This document shows, piece after piece, positions 31,696 to 42,836 of a DNA stretch of 64,000 nucleotides. Where the stretch lies: positions 1,426,001 to 1,490,000 of the forward strand of contig JACONQ010000003.1 of assembly GCA_014281115.1 (NCBI GenBank), read 5' to 3'. The DNA comes from Laburnicola sp. R22_1. Lineage: Eukaryota > Ascomycota > Dothideomycetes > Pleosporales > Didymosphaeriaceae. The stretch's first letter is position 1. Each line of letters begins with the position of its first letter. The position numbers were made by a program, and so were the translations under genes. The notes beneath the pieces were generated by a model that was not told the DNA's origin, searched no databases, and worked only from the letters and a program-made list of their open reading frames with translations.

Positions 31696-34600
31696 ATGGC
31701 GAAGAAGAAGAACAAGAAGGCCCAAAAGGCCGCCGAGTGGACTTCTCCACCACCGAGCCCAAAGGCGGCACCTGAAGAGCCTGCCCCTGCATCATTGCCA
31801 TTGTCGCCAGAGACCTTGCCCACCGAGTCAACACCGGACGCTAGCATACAGTCACTAGGCTCGCCAACCGAGGCTAAGACCGACGACGCGCCTGTGGACG
31901 AACCTGCGCCGGAGTTGGCCACTCAAGAGCCGGTTGTCGAGGACGTGCCGCTTGCCGAGAAGAAGCAAGAGACGAGCGAGCCGAAAGAGGAGGAGAAGAC
32001 TGAATCAGCGCCCGAAGTTGAAGTGAACCCGGCGTCATCGGACGAACCAGTACCAGAGTCACAGGAGCCATTGGCTAAACCCGAACCAGAAGCAACCAAC
32101 GAAGCGATTCCAGCAGCGGCCGCAGAACTAGTTGCTGAGACGTTGAGCGAAGAGTCACCACCAGCGGACGACGACTGGGGCTCTTTCGGGGCAGTCAGCA
32201 GCAGCAAAAAGAAGAAAGGGAAAAAGGGCAAGAAAGCACCAAAGATTGACGTGCCGGCCGCGACTGTCGAAGCGCCAGAAGCGCCAGAAGTTCCAGAAGT
32301 CCCAGAAGCCCCGGAAGCCCCAGAACCTCCAATTGAAATCCTGGAGAAGAAAGAAGAAGAGCCGATGTTCGAGACTGAAGAGCAACCTACGTCGGAAGAA
32401 GCCCAACAAGTCGAACAGCCACTGGAGTCCGTAGAAGCCGAATCTCAACCGTCGGACCCCTCAAAAGTCGAAGAGCAAGCCGCTGAGCCTCCGAAACCCG
32501 AAGAGCCCACCGTTGACGACTGGACACCACCTTCAAAGCCTTCCAAGAAAGGTAAGAAGAAGGGCAAAAAGAGCAAGGATCAATCGGGTGTCGCCACGCC
32601 TGCTGAAGAGGCTCCTGCTGAAGTCCTTCCCGAGCCAGTGGAAGCCGTTTCTGCATCTGAACCTGTACCAGAACCTGCTGAACTTGTACCGGAACCCGCT
32701 GAGCCTGTACTGGAACCTGCTGAACCTGTACTGGAACCCGCTGAACCTGTACTGGAACCCGCTGAACCTGTACCGGAACCCATTGCAACTGAGAGCGTAC
32801 CCATTCCCGAGATGCTTGACGACGCCGAACCAGCAAAGGAATCTGAGCCTGAGCCCCCGACAGAATCACAACCTGAGCCTCAGCCAGAGTCGAGGACTGA
32901 GCCCGAGGCCGAGCCCCAGCCGGTACCTATCGAAGTGGCTAGCCCGCCAATTCCGGAGCCGCCGCCCCCTGCACCTGTAGAAGTAAAGAGTCCTCCTGTT
33001 CCAGAGCCCCCGTCGCCTGTGCCCGCGCCCGTTGAAGCAGAGCGCTCTCCTTTGCCCAAACCTGCCTCACCTATACCAGTCGCTGTCGAGGCAAGGAGCC
33101 CGCCCGCGACCAGTCCCGCATCGCCCATCTCTGCTCCAATCAAGGAAAGGAGTCCTCCGACGCCCAAGCCCGCATCACCGATTCCGCCGCAAGCTGCCCC
33201 TGAGTATTATACAAGGCACTCACGATCTATAACGAACGAACGACGGCCATCTCCTTTGGCACCATCTAGACCCCAACCTAAGTCAGAGGCAATCAATCAA
33301 GCGATTGACGAGGACAGGCCACCAGCTCCTTCACCTCCTGTTACTAAAGTACGACCTCGACGCGCACCCGTATACGACGACGATGATGAAGACGACTCAG
33401 CTATAATACAACCCCGACTAAGAAGCGAAGCACTATCTCGAGATTCATCACGTGGATCGTATCCTCCGTCTCACGCCCGGCCATTGTTTGCATCGCGAGT
33501 ACCAACCGACCATTATTCCAATCCTCCCCCACCACCAGCCCCTCCCCAGTATCATCATCCTAGACACTATTCCCCAGCTGCCCCACCGTACTACCACGCG
33601 CCTAGTTACAGCATGAGTCAAAATAGCGGGTACCCGGGTCATTCCCCTTACGGACCTCCGTCGCATGCTTCATCCCCGTATCAAGAGAGCTGGGGTCGCG
33701 GCCCATCGAACTACGGCCCGTATAATGGACACAGCCCACCACAACGCCATGATTCCTTGGGCTCAAGAGATTATCCTCCAGGCCTTCCGGCCATCGAGAA
33801 TGGCTCTGCAATTGAGGACGAGTCCGGTGACGTCTTTTCGAGGATTGCCCAAGCCATACCCGACCTTCACGTCCTCTTAGCTAAGTACAAGGAGACAAGT
33901 GGTCAACTTGGTGTGCGAGAGGAACTACTTCGCCGAGCTAGTGCTGAGCAGCAGGAGAAGCTACGGGTCAAGGATGAAGAGATTGTGGCGATGAAGGAAA
34001 GAATCAGTAGCATGGAGCACAAACACTCGACTGAAGCAAGCAGACTACGCCTCGAGGTTGGAAACATGGAAGAGCAGGTGAAGGAGCTGAAAGATCACCT
34101 CGTTGAGACTGAAAAGTTCAGAGTCGAGGCTGGTCAATTGAAGGTCGCATTGGAGGCTACGATGAAGTCGTGGGAGAGCAAGTACAAGGAACTGGAAGAG
34201 GCTCATGCAACACTTCAGAAGAACTCTACAGAGGAGATGGCGAAAACGCGGTCAGAGTTCGAGGAGTGGAAAACCGTCACCACTACCCGGAATGACGCAG
34301 AGAAGATTGCTCTGGCTATTCAATTCGACAAGAAGATCAAGGAAGCTGAGGTCATGGGGGAGAATCTGCGTCAGGAAGCTGCAGCTGCTTTTGTCAAGGA
34401 AAAGGATGATCTCAGATCCGAACACCAGCGACAGCAGCGTGAAAGGGAAGTCAACTTCGACGCACTTCGCAAAGAGCTCGAGAACAAGCTCGGTGCTTCC
34501 CAACTCGACTGCGAGCAGGCACTCAAGCGTGAACGTGAGACCATGGAAGTCTGGGCAAAAGAGAGAGGGACACTTGTTCAAGCGCATCGAGAAGACATCG

Positions 34601-37208
34601 AGAGTCTTCGCAAGAGCTGGGAGGAACAACGTTCACTGTTGGAAGGGCAACACAGGAAGATCAAGGAAGAATCCGACAAAGCATGGGTTGAGTTGCACGC
34701 AGAGGCTAACCGGAAGGCGGAAGAGAACAAGGCTCTTGCCGAGCAGTTGATGAAGGACAAGGAGGAGCTTCTCAAGCAATACAACGACCTCAAGCTGGAG
34801 CATGAGAAGGAGAAGCAGATCATCAAGAGCGTTGCGAGCAATATCGAGAACGAGAAGTTGAGGTTGGAGAAGCTTATGGAGTCATACGGTGATATTGCGG
34901 AGATCAAGAGCAAGGGTGATACTTACTAGTAAGTCTGCCATGGTATCTAATGTTGTTGGTTTTGGAGGTTCTACATCACTGTTTCGTGCATATTGCTGTT
35001 TGGTTGGGTCAAGAGGTTATAAAAGTCGCTAGCATCTCTGCAGTCGTAATGCAATCTTTTTCGTTGTTCAACTCGGTGGTCCCAAATGACTGTCGCTGAC
35101 TGCATTACAGTTTGGTTTCTTTCACTCAGCTTCAAAAGCAGATCCTGGATCTGGCCGCAACCCACTTCGTGCATCTTCCGGTCACTCCCCCGGCCGAGGA
35201 CCTCCAACAGATACCACATCATCTACCTTCGTTTTTGGCAGACACTTCGGCTTCCAGGTACGTAAATTTGTTGTTGTGTAAACGAAACTAATGTGGAAAT
35301 TGCAGGCAACTCCGTACAGCCTACGTTGCGCACACAGTCTCCAAGCTTGTGACCTACCGCGTCTTCGGTCCATTCTTGTTCAGCTTAGGTCGACGGTACG
35401 ACAAGGCCGACTCTTTGTTCTTATCAATGAGCAATCATATCCGTGACAAGAGCACACGCAAGGAAGCCATCTGGCGCCAGCAGACATTGCTTGCTGCGTT
35501 TACAAGTAGCGGTGCGAAGCAGCGCATCAACACGGCTGCCGGTGCTGTGGTGGAAGAGATTGTGAATGCGATCAAGAATTTTGCTGATCCAAAGGAGGAA
35601 GAAGGTATCAAAATCGCGGTGAAGCGTATCGTCAAATTGGCCGCCGAAACCTGGCGCTTCGCCCGTCTGGAACGAGAAATGATCTGTGCGACAATGCCCG
35701 CTATTCGAGATGAAGATCATCAATTCACAGGGCCTGAGTTTTGGCCATCACACAGGCCTGAAGGCACTCCAATTCCTTCACTGGTTGGCACTGTGCCGCC
35801 GTCCGACGAGAAACCCAAGCTAATGCTGCGCCTCTTCCCCGTCATTTACCGCGAACCCAAACATGAGAATTTCCGCGAAACCGAGAACGAGAAGCCAGAT
35901 GAAGGATGTATTTATCATTACGGATTGGCCTTGTATGACGACGCAGAGCCGGTAGTGCAGAGGGCGGAGGAACTCAAAGCAGCAGGTTTGCCACCAACCG
36001 CCGCTACGTCTCCTACTGCTGCTGACTTCCCACCGCCCTTGTTGCCCGCACCTAGGACTTCACTGCCACCCCCGCCCGAGGGAGACAAAACGTCCGCTGG
36101 ATCCAAATCACCACGATCTCAAGCAACAAAAGAGACAGACAATGTTTCTATTCGACCAATGACGCCAACTTCGATAAAATCTGGCAAGAGTTCAATTCGG
36201 TCGAGAACCCCGCCACCAGTCCCACCCAAAAGATCTTCAATACGATCGAAATCCTCCCTCTCTGGAAGAAGCGACAAGGCATCGATGATCTCATCAACTT
36301 CATCACGCCCACCACTACCACCACTGTCAAACCCAAACGAACCTCCATCTTCGCTAAAACAAGCTCGCCCGGAGCACGCTCAAGCCGAATACACGCGACC
36401 ACCGCCTGGTCCGGTCGACTATGAGACTCCAGGAGACATCCCTCCCCTCCCGCAACCAACAGAAGTCTGCACAGCTGGGCCCACGGATGGTGAGGCCAAT
36501 GCTTCCGCAGACGCCGTACCCGCAGACGCCGTACCCGCAGACGCCGTACCCCTGCCAGCGCCTACAGAAACCATAAGCATCGCACCATCGGCCTCTTTGG
36601 CCATATTAGCTGCAGAGTTTGAGGATACACCCACTCCTCCTTTACCAGCTCCCACCGAGAGCGCCACCATCCCGCCTTTCGACCCTTCCGCCTCCAACCT
36701 CCCTACACCACCCCTCACCGGCGCGACTACCCCCGCGAGACCCGTATCCCCCCTCTTTGCTGCAACTGTCGAAATCGAAGCCCTATCCTCGCATCGAAGC
36801 CGCAGGACCTCCTCCTCCCGCCGCTCCGCGCGCTCGCGCCCCTCGGACGAAGAGCTCAAAGACGCCTCGAAAGACGCGCCAAAAGACAAACCCCAAGACA
36901 AAGATCGCCCGGACACGACGCGCCGCGCAAGCGGCTACTCTCTCAACACACGCTCCACCGAGACAGCGAGCCTGCGCACGGAGAGCACCGATCGGCCCAG
37001 CAGCGGGAGGAACAGCAGATATCTGTGCGAGAGCCGCAGCGCTGCGATCAAGGGCTTGTATCCGAACAGTCCGCTCGCGGGGCAGAGTCCGAATCTGAGT
37101 CGGACGAATTCTTTGCGGAGTCAGAAGAGGAAGAGTGGGGAGGTGGGGACTTGGGATATGAGTACGGGGTTGGAGGGGGCTGGGGAAGGGGCGCCTACTA
37201 ATCCTTGA
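31696..37208 (+). CDS. Large acidic/proline-rich coiled-coil protein, function unknown
   Basis: Three exons, 31696-34928, 35111-35257 and 35306-37208, give 1760 residues. The two open frames would look like separate genes, but GTAAGT at 34,929 and the small middle exon (LVSFTQLQKQILDLAATHFV ... SAS) join them with matching phases. Layout: basic start MAKKKNKKAQK; about 500 acidic, Pro-rich residues with Lys clusters (KKKKGKKGKKAPK) and 7-residue repeats LEPAEPV; a Pro/Tyr/Ser-rich stretch; a long coiled coil (about residues 690-1080); a conserved helical block with RRYDKADSLFLSMSNHIRDK and KRIVKLAAETWRFARLEREM; then a disordered Pro/Ser-rich tail with PADAV repeats. I believe the block after the coiled coil is a conserved fungal domain, but I cannot name a function. 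ATG 31696 is the first Met in frame. Confidence 0.82.
32664..32790 (+). repeat. 21-bp in-frame tandem repeat (LEPAEPV)
   Basis: Coding minisatellite within the coiled-coil gene, about five units of CTGGAACC(C/T)GCTGAACCTGTA and variants. Each unit adds seven residues, so copy-number change keeps the frame. Confidence 0.9.
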
Positions 37209-40200
37209 TTTTCGAGTTTTGTTTTATTTGATTTTGTTTTGTTTAGTTCTTGCTTCCTTGCTTGTCAGCATGGCTTTCTTTTGTTACGGTTCGATGTACG
37301 GGTGAATGGATATACGCTCTTTTTTCTTTCGCGTTGCTGTTGTATTGTCTAAGGTCTTTGGAAACATGGGTAAAGGCGTGTTGCTGGAAGCACGGAAGCA
37401 TTGCAGGCGTTGCATTTGTGGGGTTTGTTGCGAAGATTGCGTGTACAAGGCATGAAGTAGGGCGTTGAGCATATAGGAGCGGGCGTCATGCATAGCGTTG
37501 CGCACTGGTGGTGTTTCAGTTGGTCTTGAGCGTGGGCTTTTGGTATATGCTTTTCTATATATGTATGCTGAGTACCTTGGTAGTCGAATATAGTGACTGT
37601 TTGATTGGTAGTAATTTTGTCATCGATGTGATTGGCTTCGATTAGGCGCAAAGTGATGCGGTTGCGAACAAAAGAAGGCGAGCGTAGCCTTTACTATATA
37701 CGGCCTTCATTACTGACACGCAACGATGAACACCATCATCTATCGTAGTCAAGCCAGCAAATAGAATCAAAATCAACCTCGTCAAACACAGCTTAGACAG
37801 CAACATCAAAAACCATTCCCTATATTGACCACTCATTCCACTTTTTTTCCGACAGCACAAGCTCAGCTGCCGTCACATCATGGTCGAATATCATGAATTC
37901 AAGAGAAAGACAGCAAGACGACCATTTGTCTGATATTTTGTGTGTTTTTCGGGCAACATGAAGCGCGCTTGCGCGATATTTTTCCATGCCACGATTCTGC
38001 AAAAGTTTTAAAACCCACGACTCCAAACATCAGCTGGTATGACATTACTTTTAGAGCATCTATTTATAAGAACCATGGGTAGAGTTGGTAGTGTGTGAGT
38101 CTGCGAAAGAGAGAAGGAACGAGCAATTTATACACATCTTCCATGTTCTCGGGGTCGTTTGCGATAAGCACCTGGGGGCAATTGCTTGCGCAGTGGTAGA
38201 TACACGTGATTCCTCGGCTTCGTAGCCGCCATAGAATATCCTTTTTTTTGTGCATCAGGTAGCCAGGGGCGACATGTGACGGCTTTTCCGAGGTTTATTC
38301 GGGAAGACGCAACGTGAATAGCGATCAAAGCAGATTGAATGTCTGACTTTGCTGGTCTTAGAAGCAGGATAGCAGAGCGGCCATAGAGGGCTGTCAATAT
38401 CCTTTTCATCTCTGCTTTTTTCTTTGATAGGAAGAAAGAGAGTCTTAAGAGGCGCTTTGCAGGCTTTTAAGATCCCGAGGAGAGAAACATGTATCGACCG
38501 TGAACGGTTTTGAGATTCTCAGAAGTAGCATATAGTCGGTAGTTATGTATCCGAAGCATTTTATCCTCTCTTGGAGCTTTGAGTGCGGCAGGTGGAAAAA
38601 GAGGAGAGCGGGTATACCATCTTTGAGATTGGACTAAGGGGAACATGTACTTTGCTTTCATGTTTTTTAAACGCTAGCAGCAACATAGGCGCTATGTTCA
38701 TGAAGTTAGAAGTTAGAGCATCTAACATCCAGATGTCGTCGTGGAATTTAAATGTTGCAGGTAGAGCGAGTGGGTGACTCAGTGAAGGAAACGGAAATGG
38801 GTTTTCCAGGTCCAGAAGAGGGCAACATCGGATTAAAGAACGTCCTTTTCGGGTGGTTTGATTTTTAATGCCCTAAGCTTGGTGCGTGTGAGTGAGTGAG
38901 AAAACTGAAGAAGAAGGAAGGTTCGGGCTTTTATGTATGTTTTGAAGCGCCCTTAGACATGAGGCCGACCGAATAGGCTTGGATAGTAGTGGCGAGTCTA
39001 CTCTTGCCTAATGATTTCTGTAATCATGTCTTTCCAGTCGGAAGATGAACACAACACACAGCATCATTTGGACTCTCCCAGTTTTGGATCCCAGGACGAT
39101 TGACCTTTTGATTATGGAGTGTGCATTCGCCCCGCAGACATTACGGGTTGGTCTCATGGTTTTGAGTACACATGCAGCCTCTATATTTTTCAATGTAAAG
39201 AGGAGACGAACGGCCATTAAATGCTTGTCGATTGATTTCAGCTCCCAACATGCTTGTACAGACACTGAATTTGAAGACCACTTTGGCGGAGTCAAAGAGC
39301 TGCACAACGCAAGCCCATTTGGAAGAAGTATCTGGAGAGGCGGCATGCATGTTAGGCCTCAGGTCTTTTTTTGTGCCAGAACTCTGTTTAGTGAGACGGC
39401 CTGCATCCCAGGCAAGACATGAGAATTTTCTTCCTTTGGTTTTGATCTACTCCAGTAATGTAAAGGGAAGAAGGCAAAACAGGACATGTAGTGTGGGTGC
39501 AGATTATTTTAGTTTTCAGTCCCCAGCACAGTCGTGAGCTGTATATCTTTGCAAGACGCTCCAGTAAAGAGAAAAAGGTCGCAGCACACAACATTGATGC
39601 TGTCAGTGCTCATTTTCAGACAGGAGCCATAAGTGTAGAAAGAGCAGACACTGTTCCCGAACATATGTGCTCTTGTCCTTCTTCATTGTTACTATTTTTT
39701 GCAGCAGGGTAAAGGTTCCCATGAGGAGTTTGTGGCAAATTTATAACACACACAACATGCGTTGGTTGGAGTCCACTTTTGGAGAGTCTCCTGTCGCGAG
39801 GAAGAGCGCCAAGCAACCAACATGTATACATGCTAGACTTGCTGTCAAGAGAAAGCAGACATCGCAGGCCGGTGAGCGCGTTTTTGATGCTGCTCCAGAC
39901 CGACATGATCCTTTTCCAGATTGCTTCCAAAAACCAGGACAGGATATTATTCGAATCAGTGTCTTGTTGGAGCATTATTTTAACTCCCTGTTTGTTTTAG
40001 TGGCATGTCTTCGAGGTGTGTGGTTTAGAAGAAGAAGAGGACCTTGGCGGCTTTTTATATGTGCGCGGAGAGTGTTGAGATTACGGTTGCGACAGCGAGG
40101 ACAGATTCGAAACTTGATTCGGTAGCTGCACAAATTTTCGTCTCGTATGAGGGCCAGGCAGCGAGATACGCATAGCGCCTGCATGCCTACCTTTTGATCT

Positions 40201-41432
40201 TTCCAACTAAACTGCCTCCATCGCATCTGCTTCTCTGGTTTTGGCGCGAGACAGACATACTTGGTATCTTGGTCCTTTTTCGTTACGAGACTCTCACAAA
40301 GAACATTCTGTGGTTGCATCCCAGTTTTGGAGGCACATGGCAGGAACACACAGTTTTAGGTAACATGCCTGGGCGCGTGCGAGACTTGTAGAGGGAATTG
40401 CTAGACACGGAGAAGATTTATATGGTCTCCTAGCACAGGTAAACCTCGAGCGACCAGCGAGCCCATTTTGGGCATCGTAGAGTGTTTTAACGACAAGGCC
40501 ACCCACCATGGCTCAGCCTGCATGCCAATTCTGTTCAGAAGCACATGTGGTGAATTTCCTTCCGTTTTCAAAGCAAGAGCAGAACATATGTTGGCCAAGC
40601 CAGGGCTGTCCGAGAACATGGAAGCTAAATTTTCTCTTTTTTAATTCGCAGAACTGCGGTAGAAGTGGAAGTGTTTAAAGGCAGAGTCGAGGTTTATGTA
40701 GCCATGCGAACCTTGGTCCCCGCGCGCTAGCGAATCGGCACCTTTGAAGGAGCTCGCTCGGTGAATTCGAGTGGAGAACATAGACTAACGTGCTTCAAAG
40801 CGTCCTGTGTCCCAGACGAGCAGGCACAGCCATAGCTCGTACACATGTTGATTTTCGGAGAAGCACCATTGTCAGACGTGTTGTCGATTTTGCGCGAACG
40901 GCACATGATGAAGTTGTACATCCGTTTAGAGCAAGGGGGAGGCATTTTTCACTTCTTGCGTCTTTTTTTTAAATCATTGCTCGTATTCTAAACAGTTTTA
41001 AAGTAACCCCCAGGTCGTGGCGAGAAAGCGCGACCGACACCGTCGAAAAAGGCTACAGCTTTATACTACCACAACCTTGGAAGTTCTTTCCGCTTGTGAC
41101 TATGCGGACGGCGAAACATAGCGATATGTATTGGATGATTCGCCGCGTAGCAGACGAGCCAGCACGTCCACGGAATAACTAGCTGAGCAGTTTTGGAGCG
41201 ACTCCAAGCTGTGTCTGTTAAACCGGCCTGATGGGAACAACACATCATTGACCAGATATGCATTTTTAGACCCAGGAGAAACCATCACCCAGTGCCTTTG
41301 CAGTTTTAGAGACCATTTCTCCTACCAGCTGTTTTTTTCAGTGGCTCTTGGATCGCGTGGAAGTGTAGTTGCGGAAGATCAGGAAATCTCGAACTTTTAT
41401 GCAACTTCTCACGCTTTTTTTTGTGATCACCT

Positions 41433-41533
41433 TTTTTACGCTCTTTTTGATTACTAATCAGGGGGCTCTGCTTTTTTTGTCATGTTATTTGAGATGAAAG
41501 CCTTTGTCGTCCTACCCCTAGGTAGATTTAATT
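41433..41533. repeat. Dispersed repeat element, copy B (inverted relative to copy A)
   Basis: Reverse complement of the core of copy A near 25.9 kb. It contains CAGGGGGCTCTGC, GTCATGTTATTTGAGATGAA, and GTCCTACCCCTAGGTAG. Flanking sequence is unrelated to that of copy A, which marks the limits of the element. The 17-bp direct repeats seen at copy A are absent here. Confidence 0.85.
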
Positions 41534-41690
41534 AGCGCCACATACAACTTCTCAACTTGTCGTGATGTGATGCGATGCCATGGGCAATGTGAAGCACCTT
41601 GGGTAGAGAGCACTACGACGTTCGAACATCGTGAGTCTCTACTCAAAACAGCCAGCACATGTAGCCTCAAATTTAGCCTTTTTAGGGCCA

Positions 41691-41711
41691 GAGAGAGAGA
41701 GAGAGAGAGAG
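41691..41711. repeat. GA microsatellite
   Basis: About ten uninterrupted GA dinucleotides in the gene desert. Confidence 0.95.
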
Positions 41712-42052
41712 GCATGAAATATCGTCTATGAGCCTTTGAAGGCCATTGTTGGGTGTTCCTCCCGATTTTAGTAACCGCCCAAATTCCGTTGCAGCGTTGT
41801 AGAGACGTGGTGAAGGCGAAGAAACGGAAACATTTGTACCACACTCCAGAAACCGGGCGTGTGCTTGAAGACAAGCACTCCACGGAGCCCCAAGCATGTC
41901 TTCCCAAGACCCATCTTTGAATCGTGAAATCCCGCTAGTCCGCAGAAGCACCCACATGCACTCAGCCCATCCGTATTTCAGTAATGGCCATGATGTTTTA
42001 CACACCCACGCCCGCATCGGTCCGTGCTCCTTACCATTTTGGAGCGCCCGCC

Positions 42053-42240
42053 GAGCATGAGAGGCGAGGTGCCGGACGAAGTCCCAGCACATATTTGCCA
42101 TATCTTCTTTTTTTTCGTTATAGAATCTTCATGCGAGAGGTGTAGAGGGAGAGTTCCAGCACATGGTTGGTCTATCTTGATGTTTTAATCGAGAGATGTT
42201 GCGCGAGAGGTGCAGAAGGAGAGCGGTACGAAGTTGGCGA
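42053..42240. repeat. Three diverged ~70-75-bp tandem units
   Basis: Units share GC(A/G)(T/C)GAGAGG.G(A/T)G and a downstream (C/T)CCAGCACAT. Landmarks are GAGGCGAGGTGCCGGACGAAG at about 42,060, GCGAGAGGTGTAGAGGGAGAG at about 42,133 and GCGAGAGGTGCAGAAGGAGAG at about 42,203; the CCAGCACAT part is present in the first two. Divergence is high, so this is old. Confidence 0.65.
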
Positions 42241-42836
42241 CTGGTTTATACGTTTCTGAAATGTGTTGTGGGCGTTTTGTTTTGCGTATCCTGTGTTAGT
42301 TACTATGCATTCTGTACTCTTTGACCTGGCATCACACGGGCTGAAAAGCGGATGACTGATACAAGGCAGTACACACTACACCAAACAAGCGTAAAAATTT
42401 CCCACATGCAAAGGCAACGACAACACTGGGAAGGAACTCAGCTAAAAAGACAGCGTCATGCACCCAAACAGCGATACTTAACAGCACCCAAGCTCTTCCT
42501 GTAAATCTTCACATATAGATAGTTCAAACCGACGTATACAAAACGTACGGTAATCTCAAAGGATATCCAAACGCCTTTCTAATGCCCCTGTCGAAAGCAC
42601 CCTCCCCCAATATGAACGCCAAAGCTATGCACGTGCAAAACTCGAAGCCATCTATATACACTTCGAGTCCAACCTCTACAGCTCATGAGCCTGCGGGAAC
42701 CGCCACTCCCAACTGCGCGGGGCTGGCACGATACCGAGCCACCAGTCCCACAGACGGCCCGTCTCAAAGATGATGATCTTAGTACTGCGCAAACAATTAG
42801 CATCCGCAACTCACACTATTGCTTTCCAATGTGCAC

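Larger units (their letters stand above)
37209..42836. other. 5.6-kb gene desert between convergent genes
   Basis: No ORF longer than about 150 residues on either strand and none with a recognisable motif or splice-supported extension. The sequence is less GC-rich than the flanking genes and has many T-runs on the plus strand. It contains copy B of the dispersed element (41,433-41,533), a GA microsatellite (41,691-41,711) and three diverged tandem units (42,053-42,240). The first 700 bp and last 300 bp presumably hold 3' UTRs. I found no tRNA-like or 5S-like segment. Confidence 0.6.

Noticed and set aside
37280..37300. GGTTCGATG resembling a tRNA B box
   Set aside because: No matching A box, acceptor stem or cloverleaf around it. 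No tRNA gene was found anywhere in the window.
39045..40391. ORFs of 100-150 codons in the desert
   Set aside because: Codon use looks random, no motifs, and extension by plausible introns gave nothing recognisable.
25827..41533. The inverted element copies as terminal inverted repeats of one giant mobile element
   Set aside because: The interval holds ordinary housekeeping genes (TFG2, RAD17), no transposase or tyrosine recombinase, and the element ends have no shared target duplication.
39070..42050. Recurrent CAGTTTTGGA/CAGTTTTAGA words in the desert
   Set aside because: Spacing is irregular and flanks do not align, so by eye it cannot be told from chance in T-rich sequence.
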